A stretch of DNA of 64,000 nt from Mytilus californianus (taxonomy: Eukaryota > Mollusca > Bivalvia > Mytilida > Mytilidae): the NCBI RefSeq assembly GCF_021869535.1, contig NW_026262701.1, forward strand, positions 43,403,278 through 43,467,277. Direction: 5' to 3'. Shown here one piece after another: positions 37,901 through 42,830 of the stretch (positions are counted from its first letter, which is position 1; each line of letters opens with the position of its first letter). Below the pieces are notes generated by a model. The model saw only the letters and a program-made list of their open reading frames with translations, was not told the DNA's origin and searched no databases. The position numbers were made by a program, and so were the translations under genes.

Positions 37901-37965
37901 GTAAGAGCAAAACATGTATTGTGGTTAGGCCAGATTTAGGTGCGAACCACCACCATTTTGTCTAG
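8198..37965 (+). CDS. Putative immune-type receptor: signal peptide, FN3, up to three Ig domains, transmembrane, tyrosine-motif tail (multi-exon gene model)
   Basis: A join of 8198-8261, 11951-12247, 18989-19261, 21220-21513, [26681-26998], 28075-28197, 30529-30559, 37251-37316 and 37776-37965 keeps one frame. It gives 445 residues without the bracketed exon or 551 with it. All ectodomain junctions are phase 1, which allows domain exons to be added or dropped. The predicted product is a type I plasma-membrane protein: cleavable leader, FN3 (about residues 22-120), Ig 1 (121-211), Ig 2 (212-309), optional Ig 3, one membrane helix and a short tail with SH2-type tyrosine motifs. The FN3-before-Ig order is the reverse of the common adhesion-molecule order. 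The ligand is unknown; an immune or adhesion role is inferred from the domains and from tandem duplication (a second exon 1 at 62464). Ectodomain and membrane exons are well supported; which tail exons are used is uncertain. No gene symbol is assigned. Confidence 0.75.
8395..10681. mobile_element. 2.29-kb foldback (giant palindrome) element in receptor intron 1
   Basis: The left end ACCAGACTCAAGCTGGCAGC is matched in reverse complement at the right end (10681 back to about 10660), and the two halves stay complementary nearly to the centre at about 9538. The arms are about 1.14 kb with scattered mismatches. Next to the centre each arm holds three units of about 175 bp marked by GGTGGCCAGACGGG (near 9146, 9319 and 9496) and their inverted counterparts near 9570, 9750 and 9925. 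Open frames at 9055-9594 (-), 9487-9714 (+), 8478-8903 (-) and 10057-10281 (-) arise from these repeats and are not genes. No convincing target duplication is visible. The second copy of the locus (62528 onward) lacks it, so it inserted after the duplication or was lost from the other copy. Confidence 0.88.
10700..10925 (+). repeat. Segmental duplication unit, copy 1, continued (intron 1)
   Basis: GGATACATGACAAGTGTATT and the following TTAACTAAACCTATTGCAAATC closely match 62752-62810. This is the downstream part of the duplicated receptor 5' block, separated from exon 1 by the foldback element. Confidence 0.75.
11125..11640 (+). pseudogene. Penelope-like reverse-transcriptase fragment plus repeat tail
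   Basis: Bases 11125-11297 translate on the + strand with the motif GIHMGTNCAPLLADLFLYSY followed by EADF, the classic core of this retroelement family, and then stop at TAA (11295-11297). The next 340 bp contain another interspersed mussel sequence (GACTGATGAGTCTTTTGTAG and neighbours, 11550-11600). It sits in intron 1 and is a short decayed copy. Confidence 0.75.
11951..12247 (+). CDS. Receptor exon 2: fibronectin type III domain
   Basis: The acceptor TTTTCAG ends at 11950 and the donor GTGAGT starts at 12248. The exon is 297 nt, phase 1 to phase 1. It reads DKSDPPKDVRVDVIGNTTNI, then SWIIP, a YLYN strand, and near the end CHEYNVKIYFLH. The opening PP..V.V, the SW..P of strand B and the late Y.V.I strand are FN3 hallmarks, and about 95 residues is the usual domain length. 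NTT and NIS are possible N-glycosylation sites. There is no Ig-type cysteine pair, so an Ig domain is unlikely. Confidence 0.78.
12493..14880 (-). pseudogene. Penelope-like retroelement, longest copy in the window, decayed
   Basis: Read on the - strand from 14880. HVITGDLNIVQDQGVK and GPKYRSSSKIDWKQC (about 14800-14660) come first, then IPTDKTANNVVVL (about 14440-14400), then MGTNGAPLIADLF (about 13950). Next are LLDDIFSLNN and a C-terminal SYDKR in the open frame 13880-13671. The 3' non-coding region follows, ending at about 12493 with the ATGTGGTATGATTGTCAATG terminus (read on +). The frame is broken by stops and frameshifts. The layout (MGT..APL.ADLF, Y/L-DDI, FLDI..., YDKR) resembles Penelope-type reverse transcriptases; the exact class is inferred. 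It lies in receptor intron 2. Confidence 0.8.
14881..15830. other. Intron 2 sequence, nothing recognised
   Basis: AT-rich. The 80-residue frame at 15575-15817 is hydrophobic, low in complexity and without domain or splice context, so I do not call it. Confidence 0.5.
15835..16370 (+). repeat. Interspersed mussel repeat with TTTGACTGTCCCTCTGGTAT terminus
   Basis: It contains TTACGGACCAAGGTTAGGCA near the left and, near the right, GGCGTTGTCAGTTTGTTTTC, then TTTGACTGTCCCTCTGGTAT and CTTTCGTCCCTCTTTT. A reverse-orientation relative lies at 45975-46300 (GGGATAGTCAAACTCAAAGT). No coding capacity is seen; it may be the 3' end of another retroelement. Confidence 0.6.
16371..18988. other. Intron 2 sequence, nothing recognised
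   Basis: I found no further FN3- or Ig-like exon with flanking AG/GT. Frames at 17336-17641, 17448-17684, 17794-18024 and 18446-18637 are AT-driven and lack domains. Confidence 0.5.
18989..19261 (+). CDS. Receptor exon 3: Ig-like domain 1
   Basis: The acceptor TTTTAG ends at 18988 and the donor GTAAGT starts at 19262. The exon is 273 nt, phase 1 to 1. It reads PTPSLTFRPEHPFVGNDITF, then TC (B-strand cysteine), later NTLTIHALAKSDKGINISC (F-strand cysteine) and QATDDLGKVFYLSNTVTL. The distal D.G.-x-x-SC pattern and the paired cysteines define the Ig fold. The core lacks an obvious C-strand tryptophan in the canonical place (YKFLGYQ instead), and an extra cysteine occurs in HWCPGD. Possible glycosylation: NNT, NIS. 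Confidence 0.82.
19500..19690. mobile_element. MITE with CTGTAAACCAA termini, copy 1
   Basis: It begins TACTGTAAACCAAC and ends GTTGGTTTACAGTA, inverted repeats with TA at both ends. The interior is full of TTCGCGA/TCGCGA words. A second copy is at 34021-34242. It is a Tc1/mariner-type miniature element by its TA flanks and lies in intron 3. Confidence 0.85.
19691..20360. other. Intron 3 sequence, nothing recognised
   Basis: The 112-residue frame at 20315-19977 on the - strand shows no domain and no splice context. Confidence 0.45.
20361..20470 (-). repeat. Penelope-like 3' tail, short copy
   Basis: It contains the terminus (read on +) AAGATTTGGTATGATTGCCA followed by ATGAGACAACTCTC, the end sequence of the Penelope-like family. 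Confidence 0.7.
20519..20930 (-). mobile_element. Penelope-like 3' region, 5'-truncated
   Basis: On the + strand it starts ATATAAGAAGATGCGGTATG, passes CGGCCTTCAACACGGAGCCT and GCAGCGGGTTTAAACGTTTC, and ends near 20930. It is the inverse of the 5610-6083 and 52320-52800 copies. The 20503-20694 open frame is inside it and is not a gene. Confidence 0.8.
21220..21513 (+). CDS. Receptor exon 4: Ig-like domain 2
   Basis: The acceptor TGTTTAG ends at 21219 and the donor GTATGT starts at 21514. The exon is 294 nt, phase 1 to 1. After the junction codon it reads GPDKVVLDPGSTSINVTENS, then IHC (B strand), AACNPICTYQW (C-strand tryptophan), QTLTVHHIKRSQNGTYRC (F strand) and a final VSINVQ. The C..C.P.C..QW arrangement adds a second local cysteine pair to the canonical Ig pair, a form I associate with mollusc Ig proteins. 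Sites NVT, NST, NQT and NGT suggest heavy N-glycosylation. It is clearly homologous to the exon at 26681, from a tandem exon duplication. Confidence 0.9.
21514..23695. other. Intron 4, first part: repeats suspected, no exon recognised
   Basis: Sequence around 22400-22730 (AACAGCGCCACC, GTCCCTTTGATTG, TTTCGTGTCCGGCC) resembles 25920-26010 (ATCTCCCTTTGATCTCC, ATTGCGTGTCCGG), suggesting a dispersed repeat on either side. No Ig-like exon was found. Confidence 0.4.
23700..23812 (+). repeat. Penelope-like 3' tail, short copy
   Basis: It ends TATCTCATTGGCAATCATAC then CACATCTCCTTATTTT, the family terminus. The preceding bases (GGATAGTTATGACTG) also fit. Confidence 0.65.
24060..24235. mobile_element. 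MITE with CTGTAAATTCAGAAA termini, copy 2
   Basis: The left end TACTGTAAATTCAGAAAG and right end TTCTGAATTTACTGT are near-perfect inverted repeats. The interior (GCGATTGAGTGATTATTGC, AAGAATTCGCATT) matches the nested copy at 3646-3857. It lies in intron 4. Confidence 0.8.
24236..26680. other. Intron 4, second part, nothing coding recognised
   Basis: AT-rich. I see no exon with conserved Ig, FN3 or membrane features. The frame at 25217-24912 (-) is hydrophobic and unrecognised. Confidence 0.45.
26681..26998 (+). CDS. Receptor exon 5: Ig-like domain 3, with altered splice donor
   Basis: The acceptor TCTAAG ends at 26680. The exon starts GPDRIILEPASTDINAIEGT in phase 1 and has IHC, TCNPECKYQW, TLTVPQIKRSQTGTFRC and VTINV, so the Ig core is intact and closely related to exon 4. 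Exon 4 ends ...AATGTACAGT followed by GTATGT. Here the corresponding bases are AATGTATTTGTATTA, so the only nearby GTs (26968 and 26974) are phase 0. The next phase-1 GT is GTGACT at 26999, a poor donor, giving a 318-nt exon. Splicing at 26974 would shift the frame and stop about 11 codons into the membrane exon. Reading through ends at TGA 27055-27057. The exon may be skipped, cryptically spliced, or used for a soluble form. Confidence 0.72.
26999..28074. other. Intron 5, nothing recognised
   Basis: The short frames at 27054-27293, 27349-27582 and 27941-28126 lack domain support; the last overlaps the membrane exon in another frame. Confidence 0.45.
28075..28197 (+). CDS. Receptor exon 6: stalk and transmembrane helix
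   Basis: The acceptor CCAATAG ends at 28074 and the donor GTGAGT starts at 28198. The exon is 123 nt, phase 1 to 1. It reads LFECPTKGFQVVTSGMFDVG, then the helix IATLVVGLVALISATTLFIL followed by K and a split R/Q/L codon. The uncharged 20- to 22-residue stretch followed by basic residues is a typical single-pass stop-transfer segment with the C-terminus in the cytoplasm. No charged residue interrupts the helix, so there is no sign of adaptor pairing through the membrane. Confidence 0.85.
28829..28911 (+). CDS. Receptor alternative terminal exon: short cytoplasmic tail
   Basis: The acceptor TTTTACAG ends at 28828. In phase with the membrane exon it reads LLVLDCCNNSKCCGYRKINA then EPLYDID and TGA (28909-28911). 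It is the first in-phase exon after the membrane segment. Two CC pairs just inside the membrane could be palmitoylated (inference), and the PLYDI tyrosine could be a phospho-site. An AATAAA lies about 200 bp downstream. This would make a receptor with a tail of about 28 residues. Transcript evidence is needed to confirm use. Confidence 0.55.
29105..29110 (+). terminator. Candidate polyadenylation signal for the short-tail isoform
   Basis: AATAAA follows the stop at 28911 by about 195 bp, preceded by an A-rich run and followed by a T-rich stretch. It fits a 3' end for a transcript that stops in exon 28829-28911, but in AT-rich DNA a chance match is quite possible. Confidence 0.35.
29520..29825 (+). 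repeat. Interspersed repeat family C
   Basis: It is GC-richer than its surroundings, with TCTTCTTCCGACCGGTTGAA, GGTCAGAATGGGGACGTTAA and CTCTGCATGTTAAGAACCCA. A diverged relative in inverse orientation is at 49290-49690 (GAACGTCCCCATTTTGACCC, GCCGGTCGGAAGAAAACC). The frame 29796-29542 on - is inside it. Confidence 0.6.
30529..30559 (+). CDS. Receptor candidate exon 7: juxtamembrane segment
   Basis: The acceptor TTTTTTGCAG ends at 30528 and the donor GTACGT starts at 30560. The exon is 31 nt, entering in phase 1 and leaving in phase 2. It encodes RVKTKNVRPN plus a split codon. The basic content right after the membrane helix is as expected for the inner face. Its phase-2 end fits both the 37251 exon (giving ...RPNDSDIYEEC...) and the 36017 exon (giving ...RPNERTQSTYD...). 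Micro-exons are hard to prove by eye. Confidence 0.5.
30560..31745. other. Intronic AT-rich DNA, nothing recognised
   Basis: No exon or repeat family that I can name. Confidence 0.4.
31750..32860 (+). pseudogene. Penelope-like retroelement 3' half
   Basis: Frame 31759-32031 reads DVPLSPSYGVYISQLVRFAS, then CNNVLDFSERNLCITEKLL and HQGFRYHKLVKTFTKFYHRY, the conserved end of this reverse-transcriptase family. After a stop, residues such as KPLNRLIKKGYSYDTVVRSL continue to about 32190. The 3' non-coding part (ACATGTTTAACCCCGCCGCA, GTCAGGAGCCTCTGGCC, TTGTCTCTTTGACACATTCC) runs to about 32860. It lies within the receptor tail introns. Confidence 0.82.
33420..34560 (-). pseudogene. Penelope-like retroelement 3' half, inverted relative to the previous copy
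   Basis: The 3' non-coding region reads on + AAGAAGTCCGAGTCCGGCGT and GCAGCGGAGTTAAACATGTG, the inverse of 32420-32590. Residual coding sequence lies at about 34250-34560, matching 31950-32240 in reverse, with CCAACAACTGGTTCTAGAAT at its left end. A MITE (34021-34242) interrupts it. The frame 33321-33611 is antisense to this repeat and is not a gene. Confidence 0.75.
34021..34242. mobile_element. MITE with CTGTAAACCAA termini, copy 2, nested
   Basis: It starts TACTGTAAACCAAGTAATTT and ends AAGTTGGTTTGCAGTA, and is homologous to 19500-19690. It is inserted inside the inverted Penelope-like copy, splitting sequence that is continuous at 32240-32290 on the other strand. Confidence 0.85.
34917..34950. 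repeat. Homopolymer of 34 C
   Basis: An uninterrupted C run in an otherwise AT-rich intron. The G-rich complementary strand could form quadruplexes, and length is likely unstable or mis-assembled. Confidence 0.95.
34951..35785. other. Intronic DNA, no exon recognised
   Basis: The - strand frame 35429-35244 (61 residues, ...CGHARTLICKGHSTEQLNHF...) looks more protein-like than most frames here but matches nothing I know. It may be an old transposon remnant. Confidence 0.35.
35786..35810 (+). CDS. Receptor candidate micro-exon: alternative juxtamembrane segment
   Basis: The acceptor TAATTACAG ends at 35785 and the donor GTAATT starts at 35811. The exon is 25 nt. Entered in phase 1 from the membrane exon it encodes QSTPIQDP plus a split codon and leaves in phase 2, so it could replace exon 30529 upstream of 36017 or 37251. 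It cannot follow 30529 and keep 37251 in frame. The support is only splice sites and phase. Confidence 0.35.
36017..36113 (+). CDS. Receptor candidate alternative terminal exon with tyrosine motifs
   Basis: The acceptor TTAATTGCAG ends at 36016. Entered in phase 2 it reads RTQSTYDTSVTSLKKIYNIN then VKNQNKKKKM before a stop soon after. STYDT and IYNIN are plausible phospho-tyrosine contexts. No phase-2 donor is visible, so it cannot continue to 37251 in frame, and I treat it as an alternative end. The lysine-rich end may simply be read-through of A-rich DNA. Confidence 0.35.
36685..37000 (-). repeat. Penelope-like 3' tail, diverged
   Basis: On + it begins ATAAGGATATGTGGTGTGAT and continues TGTTAATGAGACAAATATTC, the diverged family terminus, with GCAATGAGCAAAAACCATTA further on. 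The frame 36819-37187 and the antisense 37119-36880 fall in this repeat. Confidence 0.6.
37251..37316 (+). CDS. Receptor candidate exon: paired-tyrosine signalling motif
   Basis: The acceptor ATATTAATAG ends at 37250 and the perfect donor GTAAGT starts at 37317. The exon is 66 nt, phase 2 to phase 2, and the other two frames contain stops. It encodes SDIYEECGIAPGENTYENIE then DG. The spacing Y-x-x-C-x8-Y-x-x-I resembles an ITAM whose first +3 residue is Cys instead of Leu/Ile. YEN also fits a Grb2-type YxN site. Acidic residues around both tyrosines favour kinase recognition. This is the best-supported cytoplasmic exon. Confidence 0.65.
37776..37965 (+). CDS. Receptor candidate terminal exon
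   Basis: The acceptor ATGGTTACAG ends at 37775. Entered in phase 2 from 37251 it stays open for 63 codons to TAG (37963-37965), reading TLNQRHGFVMKFTHQLNNRP ... FNEQYMGQLARLGKSK ... ANHHHFV. The sequence is basic, with one QYMGQL tyrosine motif. Entered in phase 0 it would stop after about 18 codons. No clear AATAAA follows within 150 bp. The choice of this exon is phase-consistent but not otherwise proven. Confidence 0.4.
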
Positions 37966-38148
37966 CAAGACCATCTTTCGTTTAACACGCAATAACAAAA
38001 CGTGTACAGTCCAACTACCGACAGGACGACAATACAGTAAACAAACAAATAGAGTAATGCATATAATTTTAAAAGCAGGATTAAAAAAATACTAAGGACC
38101 AAGTAGCTAGCTTAGGTATCCATAGCTGTTGATTGAATAATATGTGAG

Positions 38149-38312
38149 TGTTCATTGGAGTATTCTACCTCCTGGATATAACATTGAAATGTTCATTGGA
38201 GTATTCTACCTCCTGGATATAACATTGAAATGTTCATTGGAGTATTCTACCTCCTGGATATAACATTGAAATGTTCATTGGAGTATTCTACCTCCTGGAT
38301 ATAACATTGAAA
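38149..38312 (+). repeat. 41-bp minisatellite, four identical tandem copies
   Basis: The unit begins TGTTCATTGGAGTATTCTAC and ends with CTCCTGGATATAACATTGAAA. Copies start at 38149, 38190, 38231 and 38272 and are identical, which implies recent expansion or homogenisation. No spacer variation, so not a CRISPR. Confidence 0.97.
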
Positions 38313-38814
38313 TCCTACAATGGCCTAACATTTTTATCATGACTTCATTCATTTTCGATTTATGTTATTCACGCTTTTTTTTTTCATTCTTTTATAATGA
38401 TCATGTATATACATCATCTTCTTATAAAAAATGCCATACTAAATCCAATATATTTTTAGAGATTACATGTACATACTTTCTAAGAATCTATCAAGCTAGT
38501 ATTTTGGACTGACGTAATATATAAAAATATATTTTTTAGGTCATAAAAAGAAGAGCCAGTGGATGTATGCTAATTTGAAGATTAAGTCGTTTGCTAGAAC
38601 TTTTTATTTCTAATTTTAGCATGTGTCATATTGTTCATGCTGTTAACTGGTAAACCTTCATGTGAATAATGTATTTCCTTGTGATATTTCCAAGTGTACA
38701 ACATTTCCCCTAAAACATACATATTTTTGAAAGGTGCTGCTAATATTGTTCTTGAAAACAATAACTAGAAAACATACTTAAATCAAAATTGATATGCTAG
38801 TCTTGGGCCTGCAA

Positions 38815-38972
38815 TCTTTTAGAGACCAAGTACAATATGCACATATTTGTATAAAAGACCTTTTTCTCATTGCTGAAGGTCATACGGTTGCCTATAATTG
38901 CTGAAATCCACTTTAGTTGAACTTTGGTCGATAGTTGTCTCATTGGCAATCATAGCACATCTCCTTATTCTT
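38815..38972 (+). repeat. Penelope-like 3' tail, diverged
   Basis: It ends ATAGTTGTCTCATTGGCAAT then CATAGCACATCTCCTTATTC, the family terminus. The upstream part (GGTCATACGGTTGCCTATAA) is the inverse of the CACCGTACGGCCTTC region of other copies. Confidence 0.7.
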
Positions 38973-39129
38973 ATATCGTTGGGTTAATATGAACGATTGC
39001 TATTAGAGAATTGTAGAATTTTGACGTACTTTAAAGTAATTTACCTTAACATTTCACATAACTTTTTACCGTTATCTTCCTTTGGCTATTAAACTTGTAA
39101 ATCAAACATATTTTGACGTACGTAATATG

Positions 39130-40110
39130 TAAAGCAAAATATTGTCCTATAAAATATTGCCCTCCAAGACAATATTTCATGACTATGTATCGTGAAATAT
39201 TGTCCTCATCTATGAAAAAATGTCCAGAGTAAGACAAATTTCCATAGTGAAATTTTGTCTGTATATAGACAATATTTCACAGATGAATACTATGAAATTT
39301 TGTCCTGTTAAAAGGAGGTTATATTTTGTGTGTATTGAGACAATATTTCATAGACTGAGGTTATCAACAGATAGCATGTTGGATAATAATATCATTAAAG
39401 TGTTTTATTTGACTGATAATAACAAATAAACACAAATTAATATTCCAGTTACATTGTACTACTGTCATGACTGTACCTCCAAAACGCTGTCGCAAAAAGA
39501 TTCGTCAATCTAGTATTTACGAATACTATTAGTACACTCAATTTTGAACAGAAATAAGTGATTGTCAGTACATTACTTATATTTATACAGTATAATGTAG
39601 TACATTTGTACAATGGAACATGCGTTAGACAATTCTTTAATCTATAATTAACCATTTATAAAGTATCTACGCAAATTTTAAACTAGCTTATGCTAAAATA
39701 AATATTAGTTTGCTATATATAAAATACTTTACGAAATAATTTCAGTTATAAATCTAAAAATGTGCATGCTGCATGCTTGTGTACTATTTTTAATTTTGTA
39801 ATAGTTTGATTAAGAAACATTTTCATGGACAGTATTTTACAGTGAAATATTGTCATGGACAGAATTTCACAAGGAAATAATGTCATAAAAGACAGTATTT
39901 CATAGTGAAATATTGTCATGGACAGAATTTCATAGAGAAATATTGTCCAGAAGGAAGTGACGAAATTTCATGGACAAGGACACTATATCAAAATGAAATA
40001 TTGTCCTGAACAGTATTTCATTATGAAATACTGTTCGCAGACAATATTTTATATGAAATTTTGTCCGACAGACAATATTTCATGGGGGACAATATTTTAT
40101 GTTACAAATA
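39130..40110. repeat. Array of short imperfect palindromes built on GACAATATTTCAT / ATGAAATATTGTC
   Basis: About 24 half-sites occur in two clusters (39130-39355 and 39825-40110). Forward arms TGAAATATTGTC occur near 39203, 39843, 39907, 39940 and 39997, with variants (AAATTTTGTC) near 39248, 39290 and 40055. Reverse arms GACAATATTTCA occur near 39168, 39268, 39339 and 40072, with GACAGTATTTCA or GACAGAATTTCA variants near 39858, 39890 and 39920. Arms mostly alternate in orientation, giving successive hairpins of about 25-35 bp. The frames 39220-39429 and 39957-40178 repeat MKYCP/MKFCP-like words because of the array and are not genes. I do not recognise a named family. Confidence 0.88.
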
Positions 40111-40564
40111 CGCCTAAACTTGGTCATTGTAAAATTGTGTTTGTCTCCCTTTCTCAATCTAGTTCAAATCTATTTTAAAATAGCGTATTCCACGATAGAG
40201 AAAGTTTTCACTTATATCTGAACATACGAAAAGGCAAACTTTGTTCGCAGGGGACATATATTTTAAATGATATACAGCTAACAAGTTTTCCTATCTTCGT
40301 AGAAAAAGAGTTTCTTTTCAACTAATTTGTCAATACAGCGTGCCGCGTTCAAAGAGTATACGGGAATATGAGTTTTCTAAACGTATTTCTTACCCAGAAT
40401 AAATTGTCGAGGTGTTTGCGAAAACGACATAGCCTTGCACGTGTTGCCAAAGGAAAGAGTATGAGAGTATGTTTTGTGAATTTCGTGGTCCATATATTTG
40501 CTTTTTCAGATTATCTATTTTTCTGTAAAACTATTGTTTTCAATTTATGCCTTTTCTCATCACT

Positions 40565-41812
40565 TGGCGTCCGTCGTCCGTCGCACGTCGTCGTCGTCGT
40601 CGTCCGTCGTCGTCGTCCGTTAACTTTTACAAAAATCTTCTCCTCTGAAACTACTAGGCCAAATATAACCAAACTTGGCCTTAATCATCCTTAGGGTATT
40701 TAGTTTAATAAATGTATCCGATGATCCCGCCCATCAACCAAGATGGTCGCCGTGGATAAAAATAGAACATGGGGGGTAAAATGCAGTTTTTGGCTTATAT
40801 CTCTGAAACTAAAGGTCAAAATGTTTATCAGGTCAAGATCTATCTGCCCTGAAATTTTCAGACGCATCAGACAACCTGTTGTTGGGTTGTTGCCTCTGAA
40901 TTGGTAATTTTAAGGAAATTTTGCAGTTTTTGGTTATTATCTTGAATTTTATAATAGATAGAGATAAACTGTAATCAGCAAAATTGTTCAGCAAAGTAAG
41001 ATCTACAAATAAGTCAACATGACCAAAATTGTCATTTGACCCCATCAAGAGTTATTGCCCATTAAAGTTATTTTTTTTGCAATTTTTGTTATCTTTTTTT
41101 ACAAAAATCTTATCCTCTAAAACTACTGGGCCAAATTAAACCAAACTTGGCTTAAATCATCCTTAGGCTATCTAGTTTTACAAATGTATCCGATGACCCC
41201 GTCCATCATTCACGACGGCCGTCGTGGCTAAAAATAGAACATGGGGTAAAATGCAGTTTTTGGCTTATATCTCTGAAACTGAAGCATTTAGAGCAAATCT
41301 GACATGGGGGTAAAAATGTTCATCAGGTCAAGATCTATCTGCCTTAAACTTTTCAGACAACCTGTTGTTGGGTTGCTGCCTCTGAATTGGTAATTTTAAG
41401 GAAATTTTGCAGTTTTTGGTTATTATCTTGAATATTATAATAAAAATGTTCAGCAAAGTAAGATCTACAAATAAGTCAACATGACCAAAATTGTCAATTG
41501 ACCCCTTCAGGAGTTATTGCCCTTTAAAGTCAATTTTTTCGCAATTTTTCGTCAATTTCTTAATCTTTTACAAAAATATTTTCTTCTGAAACTACTGGGC
41601 CAAGTTCATTTTAGATAGATATAACTGTAAACAGCAAGAATGTTCAGTAAAGTAAGATCTACAAACAAGTCACCATTACCAAAACAGAGAATTTTTTCAT
41701 GAATTCTATTCTTGTCTTTAATGTTGTAGTGTCCTTTGTTTAATATGTACTGCAGCACATAACCAAGGTGAGCGACACAGGCTCTTTATAGCCTCTAGTT
41801 TTTTTAGGAAAG
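40565..41812 (+). repeat. Pearl-like tandem element with GTCGTC/CGTCC microsatellite head
   Basis: It starts with a CGTCCGTCGTC-type microsatellite (40568-40620). It then has two full units and a partial one of about 480 bp, marked by CTGAAACTACTGGGCCAA-type words near 40646, 41118 and 41587 and GGGTTGTTGCCTCTGAATTG-like words near 40882 and 41370. It ends AGGTGAGCGACACAGGCTCT with a small hairpin (AGGCTCTTTATAGCCT) and CTAGTTTTTT. The microsatellite-plus-tandem layout is that of bivalve pearl-type elements. The frames 40368-40694 and 41048-40833 overlap it and are not genes. Confidence 0.75.
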
Positions 41813-42206
41813 AATATATTTTGAGCAAGGAGGTGTAAAAAAGAAAACTGAGAGCGGAATTTTACCATATGGCATAATGGCGGTTAAAAACTAGAAAAAT
41901 AAAATCGCAAAAACATCATTCTTACTCCAAAAAAATATGGCCCCTTCAAGTTATATGGTCTGTCCCTAACTGATTTAAATCGAATGCGCCTAGAGCACGA
42001 ATATAAGATTACATCCTTTGAGGCGGACACTAATCCAGTCTTAAAGTAGTTTTATATTGAAATTTATACGAGAATATACTACGGTAACAAAGTAACTATG
42101 CAAAATCATAATAATTGTGGGTCACCTGTTGAGTAAGCTCCCTATAGAAATGCTCCTGTTTGGTTCGATAGAACCCGACCGTCGTGCAGGGACGGGGATT
42201 CCTGCG

Positions 42207-42243
42207 CGGGTGTTGTTAATCTGCGTGCAACACCCGGTGCGCC
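42207..42243. other. Strong GC-rich hairpin
   Basis: GCGCGGGTGTTG pairs with CAACACCCGGTGCGC around a TTAATCTGCGTG loop, in a local GC island (42160-42260). Overlapping frames on both strands have no domain. It may be an end of an unrecognised transposable element. Confidence 0.55.
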
Positions 42244-42589
42244 AGCACATTAAAATACAACTACGGTGGTCTGGTACAAAGCAACAAAATTTTACATACA
42301 CCATTTGGCTATAATTATTTCGGCTCCAAAATGCATACACATTCGGCACATCAAATATCACTTTTTTGGTTTATCTAAATTACACATAGCAGCGTTCCTC
42401 AATTTGGCTTTAAATTTTTCTTTCTTAATTCAGAGGACTCACACTTTTGCTTTATTTTTTTGCTTACCAAGTCCTTTCCGCATATCAACATTTGGCATTA
42501 ATGTCCTCTTTCCAAAACGACGCCATCCTCTCAACTTTTGGCATTAAATTTTTAATTTCCAAATCCAGCAGGGGTTACGCAGTCCTCCT

Positions 42590-42830
42590 TTACCATTGCG
42601 TCCTACACTGTTTTTTTTTCGTTTTTTTTTTGTGTATTTTTTTTTTTATATAACGTATTTAACTTTCAACATTATTATTTTTCTTTTGATTTACTTTTGG
42701 CTTATTATGTTTCATTATTTATTATTTTGATTTATTTTTCTTTTGTTTATGTTTGGTTAATAAATTTGTATTTTTTAATTTTTTTTTAAATATGAATTAT
42801 ATGTATAATTATATATAAATATTAATATAC
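42590..42830. repeat. T-rich low-complexity tract
   Basis: Long T runs and TTTATTTTTCTTTTG-like sequence followed by ATATA. No function suggested. Confidence 0.7.

Noticed and set aside
38149-38312. Possible CRISPR-like direct repeats
   Set aside because: The copies abut with no spacers and the genome is eukaryotic; this is a minisatellite.
39220-40178. Frames with repeated MKYCP/MKFCP-like words suggesting a cysteine repeat protein
   Set aside because: The words are translations of the palindrome array and appear in both orientations and several frames.
40368-40694. 108-residue frame ending in a VVVVRRRR-type stretch
   Set aside because: The C-terminal half is the translated GTCGTC/CGTCC microsatellite of the pearl-like element.
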